From Aequorivita vitellina (GTDB taxonomy: Bacteria > Bacteroidota > Bacteroidia > Flavobacteriales > Flavobacteriaceae), in assembly GCF_022008365.1 (NCBI RefSeq), contig NZ_JAIRBA010000023.1:1-64000 (forward strand): a DNA stretch of 64,000 bases. Direction: 5' to 3'. Made by a program: the position numbers and the translations under genes. How positions within the stretch are numbered: position 1 is the first letter of the stretch; each line of letters opens with the position of its first letter. A model generated the notes under the pieces. It saw only the letters and a program-made list of their open reading frames with translations, was not told the DNA's origin and did not search any database. This document shows positions 1 to 9,187 of this stretch, piece after piece.

Positions 1-3000
1 TATTCCTGCGATTGTTACCGTACCCGTTGCATCAAGTACTACTGTGATGTCTTGGCAAGCCACTACTGGCGCCGTAACATCTTCAACAGTTACTATTGCA
101 GTACAGGTATTAGAGTTTCCATTGATATCGGTAACCGTTAAAGTAACAGGGTTATCACCCACATCACTACAATCGAAACTACTCGGGCTAACAGTGGAAG
201 TTGCAATACCACAATTATCGGTACTTCCTCCGTCCACATCGGCTGCAGTGATTGTGGCGTTTCCAGAAGCATCTAATTGAATTGAAATGTTCTGGCAAAC
301 CATTGTAGGTAATTCATTGTCGGTAACTGTAATTGTAAAGCTACAGACGGTTGTATTTCCACCACTATCTGTTGCTGTAAATTCAACAGTGTTTACTCCT
401 ATTGGGAAATCACTACCACTTGGCAGACCTCCTGTTTGGGTTGCGGTTGCAGTACAATTATCTAAAACTATTGGCATCGCGAAAGTTACATTTGCGGTGC
501 ACATTCCTGCATCGGTATTTGCTGTAATGTCTGCAGGACAGGCTATTGTTGGTGGAATGCTATCTTCAACAGTTACAACTGCTACACAAGTACTGGTATT
601 TCCATTAACATCGGTAACAGTAAGTGTTACATTGTTTGGACCAATATCTGCACAAGTGAAATCTGTAATATCAATTGAAGTGCTTGTAATTCCGCAGGCG
701 TCGGTGCTTCCACCGTCAACATCGGCCGCAACTATGGAAACATTTCCTGTGGCATCTAATTGCACTGTAATATCTTGACATACTGCCGTTGGGGCAACAT
801 TATCTTCAACAGTTACAGTCGCGGTACAAGTGCTTGTATTTCCATTGACATCGGTTACGGTTAAAGTAACTGTGTTAGGACCTACATCTGCACAAGTAAA
901 GCTACTTGGAGTAACACTCATAGAAGCAATTCCGCAGGCATCAGTACTACCGCCATCAACATCGGCCGCTACTATGGAAACATTTCCTGTTGCATCTAAT
1001 TGCGCTGTGATATTCTGACAAACTGCCATTGGTGCAATATTATCTTCCACTGTAACTACAGTGGTACAAGTGCTTGTATTTCCGTTTACATCGGTTACCG
1101 TTAAGATTACATTATTTGCACCTACATCTGCACAGGTAAAGCTACTTGGGGAAATGCTAAGTGAAGCAATTCCGCAGTTATCAGTACTACCGTTATCAAT
1201 ATCTGCAGCTACAATACTCGCCGCACCGCTAGCATCTAACTGAATAGTAAATGCTCCCACACAACTTGCAACTGGAGGTTCGGTATCATTCACTGTTACA
1301 TCAAAACTACAAGTACTTGTATTGCCTGCTCCATCGGTTGCTACAAATGTATTTGTTGTAGTTCCTACGGTAAATGTACTACCGCTTGGTAAACCAGCTG
1401 TTTGAACCAGGGTTGCACCCAGAGAATAATTCACGGCGCCAACCCAGGTTCGATTTGGAAAAATTGTTGAAAACGGATAACTGACTCCAGCTCCGGCATT
1501 AATTGTAACGTATGCATCAGAGTAAGTGTTGTTTCCATTTACATAGCCTAATCTAACACCATTATTTGTGGCAAGATAGACCCCTAATGTTTGACCTGCG
1601 GGAATTGCAATATTCACAGAACTAAAGTTTACAGAAGCTGCAGCCACCTGCGTAGGATAAACTTGTGTTTGATGTAAGGTCCAATCTCCAGGGGTAGTTT
1701 CAGATCCCGTATAAGATCCTACTTTCGTCCACAATTCAACATTTGCAGGAGTTGTGCCGTCACTTCTAAAGGCAAAATCCAAACTATTAATTAAAATATC
1801 GTTAGCTCCAGCAACAATATCGAACATTTCTCCAGACGCGCTATTATTTGGCGGGCTTGCTGAAGGTAATGTCATACTACAATTATCTGCTACAACAGGC
1901 ATGGGATAATTTACTATAGCGCCACAAGTACTGGGGTCATTATTAACGGTAATGTCTCCAGGACAGGTTACTACGGGGGCTTCGATGTCATTAATAGTAA
2001 CATCGAAAGAGCAAGTTTGAACTGGGTTCACTCCATCGTCGTATTCAAAAGTATTTGTAGTTGTACCCACTGGGAAGGTGCTTCCGCTAGGTAAACCTGC
2101 AGTTTGGGTGATTGTACCCACTGAACTGCAAAATACGTGATCGTTAATTATTGGGGAAAATGAATTTGTTCCAACAATCACAATAGTTTTTATTCCAGTT
2201 ATAGCAAATGATACCGGAACTGGAGTCGGGTCTGGTACAGATATAGGCCCTATCACACCCAGCGAGCCACCTCCTGTATCAAAGGCTTCTACAGTAACTG
2301 TATCTGGCCATCCACTAAAAGCACTTAAATTGAAGTCAACAGAACTAACTGGCGAATCGTAATTTAAATTTAAAGTGGCGTCGGTAGCTATGGATAAGAT
2401 ATTCCGATTCACTTGACCGAAATAGCCTGCATCATTCCATTGAAAAATGTCTGTAGCCGAATAGACACAACCATCTGCTACAAGACCTGGACCTTGACCA
2501 TTGGCTACAGTAGTCTCATCCAATGCCGTAACACCAATAAGTTGGTCTGCACCACCAGCTGGAGGCGCATAAGTTTCAAAGTCATCAGTAATACAGGCGC
2601 TAGCACCACAGGCTGCGGGATTATCCACAACGTAAGTTACAACTGCACCGCAAAGACCTGGATCGGAATCTTGCGTAATATCTCCCGGACATACAAACGG
2701 TCCACCAGGGCCGGCAATAACATTTACAATTGCAGAGCAGGTTGAAGTTGCTCCATTATCGTTTGTTACCTCAACGGGTACATTATTAATTCCTACATCT
2801 GAACAAGTAAAGCTCACAGTTGCGCCTAAAGGAGTTCCGGCGAGCACTGTAAAGCCTCCGCAATCAACGGTCACACTTTCAAGAAAGTCTGCCGCGTTTA
2901 CAGTTGCGTTTCCTGAAGCATCTAGCGTAACGTCCAAAATTGGCGATACTGTATTATAATCGTAATCGATGCCCCAGCTATTTAAGGTGCCTGTATCTGC

Positions 3001-5625
3001 GCCGGCATTGTCGGAAACTATTAATTCCCAAATACCCATCGTGTTTTCACCATCGAAAATGGAGAGTGGATTGTTTGGTATAAATGTTCCATTTATCGTT
3101 GGCGTTGTAGTTTGACATTCGGTTTCAACAGGAGTAGCAGCTTCATCGTCTAGCGTAGCATCAATATCATCTCTACTGCAACCGGCGCCGGAGGTTGTTC
3201 TTCCTGGTCTGTCAATAATTGTAGCTGTTGTTCCTGCAGGTGATTTTAATGTAACTATTATATCACCTACCCAAGTGTGGCTGATATTTATATCTACATC
3301 TAAATCGGTAATAGTTACATTTTCTGTAACATTCATTGTCGCGGTTACGCCCGTTGGGTTATTATCTGGAATCGCCAAGCCAGGACTATCTGAGCTCGAT
3401 CCAGTCATTGGAATCGCGCCAGAGCCTCTACATATTATTACAGGTGGATCGTTAGTTACATTTATATCATCGGTAAGTGTTGTTGGATTGCCAGTACAAG
3501 GGTCGTTTACGGTATAAGTAACCGTTACCAATCCTGGACCTCCAACGGTTGGGTCGAAGGTAAAAGTAGTACCGTTACCATCATCTGTTACACCCGAACC
3601 AGTATATTGACCTCCCGTGGGGCTTCCACCGGTTAATCCTGTTTGAATTCCTGCGGACATACATACTTCGTCAATAACATCTAAGTTTGAAAAACCTGGT
3701 GGTAAATCGAATGCTTCTGTACCGTCGGTTGTACTGCTAGATGAACCTTGACTCGCACTAAAGCCTAAGCCTCGTCTTGCAAAGGCTTCCCAGATAGCAC
3801 AAAAATGAGCTCCGCCATACAAAGCTTGATCTGCAGCTAGAATAGCATCGCGACCATCAACGAACCCAGGGCTACAAGGTTGCAGTTTTAAACCTTCGGT
3901 TACAATCGCCAATGCCACATTATTACCTCCTGTTCCACTGTAGACGTCTGGGTCAAACCCATCCGTTGCGATAATTCCCCAAGTCATATCCCAAAGCATC
4001 GTTGCCCAAACTTCACCAACACCATGAGGTATTGCCATGGTCTTTATATCATCGTAAGTATGATTGTTAACAGCAAAATCGGTACTATAGCGTTGGGTTC
4101 TTACACCCGGTCCAGTTGTTGGTTGACCTAATAAATAGGTTCCTACACCACGGGCGTCTGTACCTGTATCTCCTAGTTCGATAGTTAATAACAAACCGTA
4201 AAAGTCGCTCCAACCTTCACCCATTTGCTCTGCGTTATTTAAACAACTAACATTGCCACCACCACCGGTTAGTCTGTTAGAAACACCATGGCCATATTCG
4301 TGAGTTACCACGCCTGCATCTAACGAGCCATCGTGGGCTGGAGTTGAATTGCTACATAAAAACATATTCATTGTAGGGTTAGAACCATCTACCGGCGTAC
4401 CAAAATTAGCGTTACAGTTACCCGGCGCTTGAGCGTTGGCATTTACACTGTCTGATCCTAGCCCTCCGCGTAAGTAGTTGTTTTCCTGAAAGTTTCCACT
4501 AGCCTCATCAAACCCATATTGATACAGTACATCGTGCATAATGTTGTTCCAATAAAACAAGTTAGTTATATATGGCGCTGTATTTAAAGCTGGGTTTTGT
4601 GTTAAATCTATAGGAAAGTCGAAGTTTAATGCTGCTGTTCCGTCGGGGCGATCTATACCTTTATGAGCATCTACATTATTACCTGTGGTAACTGTAAATT
4701 CTGGTCCCGCTACCCCATCTGTATCGTGCCATCCATAAGGAGAAGCTAAGGCGTCATCAGGATCAACTTGCATGGTACGTGCACCGTGATTAGGAGACTC
4801 AACTGGCATTGCGTAAACTCGGTATCCGCTTGCGAGTGCTTCGGGTACTTCCGAGATTAAGTTTTTAGGTGTTTCATCGTAAATATAACTGGCTTCAATT
4901 TCGTTGACTGGACCAATTAGTGTAGAAAAACCTACTGAGTTTTCACTGTGAAAATGTTCATTATGTTCATCCATAATGTTACAGGAAACCGTCAAATTAT
5001 TTTTATCTATTATCTTTCCTGTGGAAGCATCTACGCGAAAATTCCACCAATCGGTTGAAGTTGTTTCGGCAATTGAAAGTTCCCAAATTAATTGAGTGCC
5101 AATTCCTTCCCTATAATAGTACATTAATTTAACAGGAATATCTACCAATGAAATTCCCGCTTTATTAAATACTGCGGCTTTATTTTTACCTCCTATATTT
5201 TTAATTTCGTGAAGGTTGGTAACCTGATACCCCATTTGGCCAGCAACCGAAGTAATGGCTTGGCGTGCCGTAATACCTTGTGAGTTGTTTTTAACGGTTG
5301 CTTGTACATCATTTAAAAACATATTGTGTTCTACTAAAACCTTACCGGTATTGTCAAGATGTACGTCAGATTCTGTACCGGCGACTTCCAATCCGTTAAT
5401 TGCTTGCCGTAAATAATAATGTTTAATACCGCTAAGACGGCTCACGTGTTGTTGTGTTATTACATACGTATTGCTTTTTTGCCGAATAAGTGTATTTAGC
5501 GAAATGGTTGAACGTTCAACTGCATCTTGTGCAGCTTGCTTTTCCTTTTCAGGATTTTTGTGTTGCGAAGATAGTTGCAATGGCAACATGCATAACACAA
5601 ACAAAAGAAGTGTTAATTTTTTCAT
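1..5625 (-). CDS. Secreted M36 (fungalysin-type) metalloprotease with repeat array, C-terminus off the window
   Basis: The reverse frame is open from the ATG at 5625 to base 1 (1875 residues) and continues beyond the window. Seen in order: signal peptide (MKKLTLLLFVLCMLPLQ), a propeptide-like FTP region (about residues 45-200), an M36 catalytic domain with the zinc motif HEYGH at residues 442-446 followed by GVSNRL, a convertase P-like domain around residues 760-880, then many HYR/immunoglobulin-like repeats. M36 enzymes are secreted zinc endopeptidases activated by removal of the propeptide. In Bacteroidota such proteins usually end in a type IX secretion tail, which would lie outside the window, so that part is inferred. 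The gene stands alone; the next gene upstream is cspA. The function as an extracellular, surface-attached or released protease is well supported; the substrate is unknown. Confidence 0.9.
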   Translation of the reverse strand, partial: MKKLTLLLFVLCMLPLQLSSQHKNPEKEKQAAQDAVERSTISLNTLIRQKSNTYVITQQHVSRLSGIKHYYLRQAINGLEVAGTESDVHLDNTGKVLVEHNMFLNDVQATVKNNSQGITARQAITSVAGQMGYQVTNLHEIKNIGGKNKAAVFNKAGISLVDIPVKLMYYYREGIGTQLIWELSIAETTSTDWWNFRVDASTGKIIDKNNLTVSCNIMDEHNEHFHSENSVGFSTLIGPVNEIEASYIYDETPKNLISEVPEALASGYRVYAMPVESPNHGARTMQVDPDDALASPYGWHDTDGVAGPEFTVTTGNNVDAHKGIDRPDGTAALNFDFPIDLTQNPALNTAPYITNLFYWNNIMHDVLYQYGFDEASGNFQENNYLRGGLGSDSVNANAQAPGNCNANFGTPVDGSNPTMNMFLCSNSTPAHDGSLDAGVVTHEYGHGVSNRLTGGGGNVSCLNNAEQMGEGWSDFYGLLLTIELGDTGTDARGVGTYLLGQPTTGPGVRTQRYSTDFAVNNHTYDDIKTMAIPHGVGEVWATMLWDMTWGIIATDGFDPDVYSGTGGNNVALAIVTEGLKLQPCSPGFVDGRDAILAADQALYGGAHFCAIWEAFARRGLGFSASQGSSSSTTDGTEAFDLPPGFSNLDVIDEVCMSAGIQTGLTGGSPTGGQYTGSGVTDDGNGTTFTFDPTVGGPGLVTVTYTVNDPCTGNPTTLTDDINVTNDPPVIICRGSGAIPMTGSSSDSPGLAIPDNNPTGVTATMNVTENVTITDLDVDINISHTWVGDIIVTLKSPAGTTATIIDRPGRTTSGAGCSRDDIDATLDDEAATPVETECQTTTPTINGTFIPNNPLSIFDGENTMGIWELIVSDNAGADTGTLNSWGIDYDYNTVSPILDVTLDASGNATVNAADFLESVTVDCGGFTVLAGTPLGATVSFTCSDVGINNVPVEVTNDNGATSTCSAIVNVIAGPGGPFVCPGDITQDSDPGLCGAVVTYVVDNPAACGASACITDDFETYAPPAGGADQLIGVTALDETTVANGQGPGLVADGCVYSATDIFQWNDAGYFGQVNRNILSIATDATLNLNYDSPVSSVDFNLSAFSGWPDTVTVEAFDTGGGSLGVIGPISVPDPTPVPVSFAITGIKTIVIVGTNSFSPIINDHVFCSSVGTITQTAGLPSGSTFPVGTTTNTFEYDDGVNPVQTCSFDVTINDIEAPVVTCPGDITVNNDPSTCGAIVNYPMPVVADNCSMTLPSASPPNNSASGEMFDIVAGANDILINSLDFAFRSDGTTPANVELWTKVGSYTGSETTPGDWTLHQTQVYPTQVAAASVNFSSVNIAIPAGQTLGVYLATNNGVRLGYVNGNNTYSDAYVTINAGAGVSYPFSTIFPNRTWVGAVNYSLGATLVQTAGLPSGSTFTVGTTTNTFVATDGAGNTSTCSFDVTVNDTEPPVASCVGAFTIQLDASGAASIVAADIDNGSTDNCGIASLSISPSSFTCADVGANNVILTVTDVNGNTSTCTTVVTVEDNIAPMAVCQNITAQLDATGNVSIVAADVDGGSTDACGIASMSVTPSSFTCADVGPNTVTLTVTDVNGNTSTCTATVTVEDNVAPTAVCQDITVQLDATGNVSIVAADVDGGSTDACGITSTSIDITDFTCADIGPNNVTLTVTDVNGNTSTCVAVVTVEDSIPPTIACPADITANTDAGMCTANVTFAMPIVLDNCTATATQTGGLPSGSDFPIGVNTVEFTATDSGGNTTVCSFTITVTDNELPTMVCQNISIQLDASGNATITAADVDGGSTDNCGIATSTVSPSSFDCSDVGDNPVTLTVTDINGNSNTCTAIVTVEDVTAPVVACQDITVVLDATGTVTIAGI
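60..1260 (-). repeat. Tandem HYR-like repeats inside the protease gene, period 240 bp
   Basis: The anchor ATCTTC(A/C)AC begins at 79, 562, 802 and 1042. The last three are exactly 240 bases (80 residues) apart; between 79 and 562 a differently built HYR unit is inserted. Each unit encodes a sequence of the type VTVEDN..P.AVCQ..Q.LDATGN..I.AADVDGGS. The units are similar at DNA level, suggesting recent duplication and a tendency to gain or lose copies. More divergent units continue towards 2950. Confidence 0.8.
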
Positions 5626-5736
5626 AATTAAGAAATTATTTAGTTAGTTCTATAAATTTATAACAAAATATTGGCAATCAACACCTTAAAAGTCATAAAT
5701 TTTTTAACAACTAAATTTTCTGAAAAATTAACGCAT

Positions 5737-5764
5737 AAAAAAAGCCTCCCAATTGGGAGACTTT
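5737..5764 (-). terminator. Rho-independent terminator of cspA
   Basis: The perfect palindrome CTCCCAATTGGGAG, read on the minus strand, is followed by a run of seven T. It lies about 20 bases past the cspA stop codon. Confidence 0.85.
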
Positions 5765-5785
5765 GTCAGAAAAAAATTGTGTGTA

Positions 5786-5977
5786 TTAAAGTACTTTTAC
5801 GTTAACCGCGTTCAATCCTTTTTTACCTTCTTGAAGATCAAATTCTACTTCGTCACCTTCGCGAACTTCGTCGATTAGGCCTGAAATGTGTACAAAATGT
5901 TCTTTGTTGGTTCCTTCTTCAGTGATAAAACCAAAACCTTTGGTGTCGTTGAAGAATTTTACTGTTCCTTTGTTCAT
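5786..5977 (-). CDS. Cold-shock domain protein (CspA family)
   Basis: A 63-residue single cold-shock domain with the RNA-binding motifs KGFGFI (residues 13-18) and HFVHIS (27-32). Such proteins bind single-stranded RNA and DNA and melt mRNA structure. The frame is open further upstream to 6010, but that start lies on top of the promoter element at 6008-6015, and family members begin at MNKGTVKFF, so 5977 is chosen. It is monocistronic, with its own promoter and terminator. Identification of the family is secure; whether it is cold-induced cannot be told. Confidence 0.95.
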   Translation of the reverse strand: MNKGTVKFFNDTKGFGFITEEGTNKEHFVHISGLIDEVREGDEVEFDLQEGKKGLNAVNVKVL

Positions 5978-6007
5978 TGTATTTAAATAAATAATTAATA
6001 TAAGCGG

Positions 6008-6015
6008 CAAAGATA
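6008..6015 (-). promoter_or_regulatory. -7 promoter element of the cold-shock gene
   Basis: The minus strand reads TATCTTTG, a perfect TAnnTTTG. No clear TTTG lies at -33. Just upstream, an 11-base inverted repeat TTTTTTGGAAT / ATTCCAAAAAA (6038-6048 and 6061-6071) sits where an operator could be; it lacks a T tail in the right place for a terminator of lysA. Confidence 0.55.
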
Positions 6016-6136
6016 GGGTTTTTATTTACATATATGGTTTTTTGGAATATTTATTTTAAAATTCCAAAAAAACAGAGAAACCTCTATTTTTTAACGTTTA
6101 TAATGCAAATTATGCAACACCACACCTTAAAGCAGT

Positions 6137-7342
6137 TTACAATTGGACTGCTATCTGATTTTTTATAATATCTTCAAAAGTTTCTCTTTTTCTAATAAGA
6201 TGTGCTTTTCCATTGTACCAAAGCACTTCTGCCGGACGATATCGAGAATTGTAATTACTAGCCATTGTAAAACAATAAGCTCCCGCGTTGTGAAACGAAA
6301 GTATATCGCCTTCATGAATTTCTGGTATCCTGCGATTGTTTGCAAAGGTGTCTGTTTCACAAATATATCCTGTAACTGTATAAAAACGATCTCTACCACG
6401 AGGCCTTGAAACGTTTGCAATTTCGTGCTGCGAGCCATAAAGCATTGGGCGAATTAAGTGATTAAAACCACTGTCAACCTGTGCAAATACTGTTGAAGTA
6501 GTTTGCTTGATAACATTTACCTTTACCAAAAACTGTCCTGCTTCGCTTACCAAAAACTTGCCAGGCTCAAACGCAAGGGTTAATTTTTTACCGTAATTTT
6601 TACTAAACTCATTAAAACGCTTACTCAATTTAACGCCTAATTCTTCAACGTTTGTTTCAATATCACCTTCTTTATAAGGCACTTTAAAACCACTTCCGAA
6701 ATCGATAAACTCAAGGTTATCGAAATTTTTGGCAGCGTTAAAAAGTATTTCCGAAGCGTACAAGAAAACGTCAATGTCGAGGATATCGCTTCCTGTGTGC
6801 ATATGGATCCCGTTGATGTTCATTCGGGTATTTTCAACAATTCGCTTTAGCAATGGTAATTGATGGATTGAAATGCCAAACTTACTATCAATATGTCCCA
6901 CCGATATATTGGCATTGCCACCTGCCATTACGTGCGGGTTTATTCTAATACACACAGGTGTTGTGGGGTGCTTGGTTCCAAATTGTTCTAAAATTGAAAG
7001 ATTATCAATATTAATTTGTACACCAAGTTTTGCCGCTTTTTCTATTTCTTCCAAAGAAATTCCGTTGGGTGTGTAGATAATATCTTCAGGTTTTGCCCCA
7101 GCTTCTAGGCCCAACATTATTTCTTGAATAGAAACCGTATCTAAACCACTCCCTAAATTTATGAGTAATTTTAGCACCGATATATTTGAAAGCGCCTTAA
7201 CCGCATAATTTATCTTTAAACGCTCCACCTTATCAAAAGCGCTTGTTAAACGTTTATACTGCTTTTCAATTTTAGCGGCGTCATAAACATAAACAGGGCT
7301 TCCGAATTCTTGGGCTATTGCCAAAAGGTCTTGGTTTTTCAT
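6137..7342 (-). CDS. lysA: Diaminopimelate decarboxylase
   Basis: A fold-type III PLP enzyme (alanine racemase-like barrel plus C-terminal sheet domain), 401 residues, typical length. It decarboxylates meso-diaminopimelate to lysine, the last step of lysine synthesis, in the cytoplasm. The PLP lysine is K49 in NYAVKALSN, HTGSD binds phosphate, EPGKFLV is the conserved arginine/phosphate loop region, and CETDTFA (C328) holds the cysteine contributed to the partner active site. The frame is open to 7432, but the promoter-like element at 7373-7380 and homologue length favour MKNQDLL at 7342. It is divergent from sucC with a 192-base gap. Confidence 0.95.
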   Translation of the reverse strand: MKNQDLLAIAQEFGSPVYVYDAAKIEKQYKRLTSAFDKVERLKINYAVKALSNISVLKLLINLGSGLDTVSIQEIMLGLEAGAKPEDIIYTPNGISLEEIEKAAKLGVQINIDNLSILEQFGTKHPTTPVCIRINPHVMAGGNANISVGHIDSKFGISIHQLPLLKRIVENTRMNINGIHMHTGSDILDIDVFLYASEILFNAAKNFDNLEFIDFGSGFKVPYKEGDIETNVEELGVKLSKRFNEFSKNYGKKLTLAFEPGKFLVSEAGQFLVKVNVIKQTTSTVFAQVDSGFNHLIRPMLYGSQHEIANVSRPRGRDRFYTVTGYICETDTFANNRRIPEIHEGDILSFHNAGAYCFTMASNYNSRYRPAEVLWYNGKAHLIRKRETFEDIIKNQIAVQL

Positions 7343-7372
7343 GGGTAGTATAAATTTTTTAAAATTAGGGCG

Positions 7373-7380
7373 TAAAAGTA
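7373..7380 (-). promoter_or_regulatory. Possible -7 element of lysA
   Basis: The minus strand reads TACTTTTA, one base off TAnnTTTG, 31 bases before the chosen lysA start. A TTTG lies 23 bases further upstream. Weak by itself. Confidence 0.35.
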
Positions 7381-7496
7381 GTGATGTAGGTATAAATACT
7401 TCACAAATAATTACATAATTTATCAGTTTCAACCTAACAATATAAAAGTTGCAATTAATGCCTTAAAAAACATTAGCGCAATCCTATCACATTTGT

Positions 7497-7504
7497 TATT
7501 TTTG
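7497..7504 (+). promoter_or_regulatory. -7 promoter element of sucC
   Basis: TATTTTTG matches TAnnTTTG exactly, 30 bases before the sucC ATG. There is no clear TTTG at the expected -33 position. Confidence 0.4.
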
Positions 7505-7534
7505 CAATCCATAAACAAGTACAAATCCGATACT

Positions 7535-8725
7535 ATGAATTTACACGAATATCAGGGAAAAGAAATTTTAAACAGTTTTGGCGTTGAAATACAGCGCGGT
7601 ATTGTAGCTACTACTCCGAAAGAAGCTGTAGAAGCCGCAAAGAAACTAACTAAAGATACCGGGACAGGCTGGCACGTTATTAAAGCACAGGTCCACGCTG
7701 GAGGTCGCGGAAAAGGTGGCGGCGTAAAACTTGCAAAGAATCTTCAAGAAGTTGAAACTATTGCCGGAAATATTATTGGAATGAACCTTGTTACGCCCCA
7801 AACATCTGCTGAAGGTAAAAAGGTGCACCAAGTATTAATTGCTGAAGATGTTTATTACCCTGGCGATAATGAGCCGGAAGAGTACTATATAAGTGTTCTT
7901 TTAAACCGTTCTACCGGAAAAAATATGATAATGTATTCTACCGAAGGCGGAATGGATATTGAAACGGTTGCTGAAGAAACACCACATTTAATTTTTACTG
8001 AAGAAGTAGATCCTGCTGTTGGTCTTTTGGGCTTTCAAGCAAGAAGAATAGCTTTCAATCTCGGGTTGAGCGGGAAAGCGTTTAAGGAAATGACAAAATT
8101 TGTTACCGCACTTTACAAAGCTTACAACGAGTCTGATTCTTCTCTATTCGAAATTAACCCAGTTTTAAAGACTAGTGACGACAAAATTATAGCTGTAGAT
8201 GCCAAGGTGAGTCTTGATGACAATGCACTTTTCCGTCACAAAGATTATATGGCAATGCGTGACATTCGCGAAGAAAATGCCGTAGAAGTTGAAGCACAAG
8301 AAAAAGGTTTAAACTATGTAGATTTAGACGGAAACGTTGGGTGTATGGTAAACGGTGCCGGACTTGCAATGGCAACGATGGACTTAATTAAACAAGCTGG
8401 TGGCGAGCCCGCAAACTTTCTTGACGTAGGTGGAACTGCAAACGCCGAACGCGTTGAAGCAGCTTTTAAACTAATTTTAAAAGACCCGAACGTAAAAGCA
8501 ATTTTGGTGAATATTTTTGGTGGAATTGTGCGTTGCGACCGTGTTGCACAAGGAATTATTGACGCCTATAAAAACATGGGAACCATCAATGTGCCTATTA
8601 TTGTACGTTTACAAGGAACAAATGCCGATGTTGCAAAGAAAATGATTGATGAAAGTGGCTTAGACGTTCAAAGCGCAATTGAATTTCAAGAAGCGGCTGA
8701 TAAAGTGAAGGCAGTACTTTCTTAA
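7535..8725 (+). CDS. sucC: Succinyl-CoA synthetase (ADP-forming), beta subunit
   Basis: A 396-residue protein with an N-terminal ATP-grasp domain (MNLHEYQGKEIL to about residue 230) and a C-terminal CoA-ligase domain containing NIFGGIVRCDRVAQGI. With the alpha subunit it converts succinyl-CoA and ADP to succinate, CoA and ATP in the TCA cycle. The alpha-subunit gene sucD is not in this window, which is common in Bacteroidota. The start is the ATG at 7535; the open frame before it (7493) adds 14 unconserved residues and overlaps the promoter. Followed by a strong terminator. Confidence 0.97.
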   Translation: MNLHEYQGKEILNSFGVEIQRGIVATTPKEAVEAAKKLTKDTGTGWHVIKAQVHAGGRGKGGGVKLAKNLQEVETIAGNIIGMNLVTPQTSAEGKKVHQVLIAEDVYYPGDNEPEEYYISVLLNRSTGKNMIMYSTEGGMDIETVAEETPHLIFTEEVDPAVGLLGFQARRIAFNLGLSGKAFKEMTKFVTALYKAYNESDSSLFEINPVLKTSDDKIIAVDAKVSLDDNALFRHKDYMAMRDIREENAVEVEAQEKGLNYVDLDGNVGCMVNGAGLAMATMDLIKQAGGEPANFLDVGGTANAERVEAAFKLILKDPNVKAILVNIFGGIVRCDRVAQGIIDAYKNMGTINVPIIVRLQGTNADVAKKMIDESGLDVQSAIEFQEAADKVKAVLS

Positions 8726-8749
8726 AAGAAAAACTATTTTACATTCTAA

Positions 8750-8779
8750 AAGCCCTTCGCATTTGCAAGGGCTTTTTTT
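8750..8779 (+). terminator. Rho-independent terminator of sucC
   Basis: Stem AGCCCTT / AAGGGCT with loop CGCATTTGC and a run of seven T, 24 bases past the sucC stop. Confidence 0.9.
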
Positions 8780-8791
8780 GATTTAAAGATT

Positions 8792-9187
8792 ATGAATACT
8801 AAAGATCAAGCCCTTTTAAGCGATTTAATACAAATGGTTATGGTTGATGGAAAGATCAAACTTTCTGAAATGGAATTTATTCAGAAGATGGCTTCGCGAA
8901 TGAATATTTCAGATAAAGAATTAGTAAATCTTTTTGAAAACCCACACCCATCGCAGACAGTTTACAGCGAAGTGGAACGCATTACCCATTTTTATAAATT
9001 AATTTTGGTGATGAAGATTGACAACGAAACCCACGAAACCGAATTGGTAGCTTTAAAAAATTTCGGACTTAGAATGGGTATTCGGCCCATGGTGGCAGAT
9101 CAAATATTAAAAAAAATGGAACAATTTAAAGGTGAAAAACTCCCAGCCGATGAGCTACTGAAAATTTTTAAAATATATTATAATTAA
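8792..9187 (+). CDS. TerB-like protein (tellurite-resistance TerB family)
   Basis: 131 residues, all-helical in appearance, with the acidic motif MVMVDGKI near the N-terminus that is typical of TerB/DjlA-like helical domains. TerB domains are thought to bind divalent metal through such acidic residues and act in envelope-associated stress complexes; no ter operon surrounds this copy, so a tellurite role should not be assumed. It starts 13 bases after the sucC terminator and its stop codon overlaps that of the convergent DUF2254 gene by four bases. Confidence 0.65.
   Translation: MNTKDQALLSDLIQMVMVDGKIKLSEMEFIQKMASRMNISDKELVNLFENPHPSQTVYSEVERITHFYKLILVMKIDNETHETELVALKNFGLRMGIRPMVADQILKKMEQFKGEKLPADELLKIFKIYYN

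Noticed and set aside
44-1243. Several plus-strand open frames with repeated LTSVTV motifs
   Set aside because: They are antisense reflections of the HYR repeats in the minus-strand protease, with no start signals of their own.
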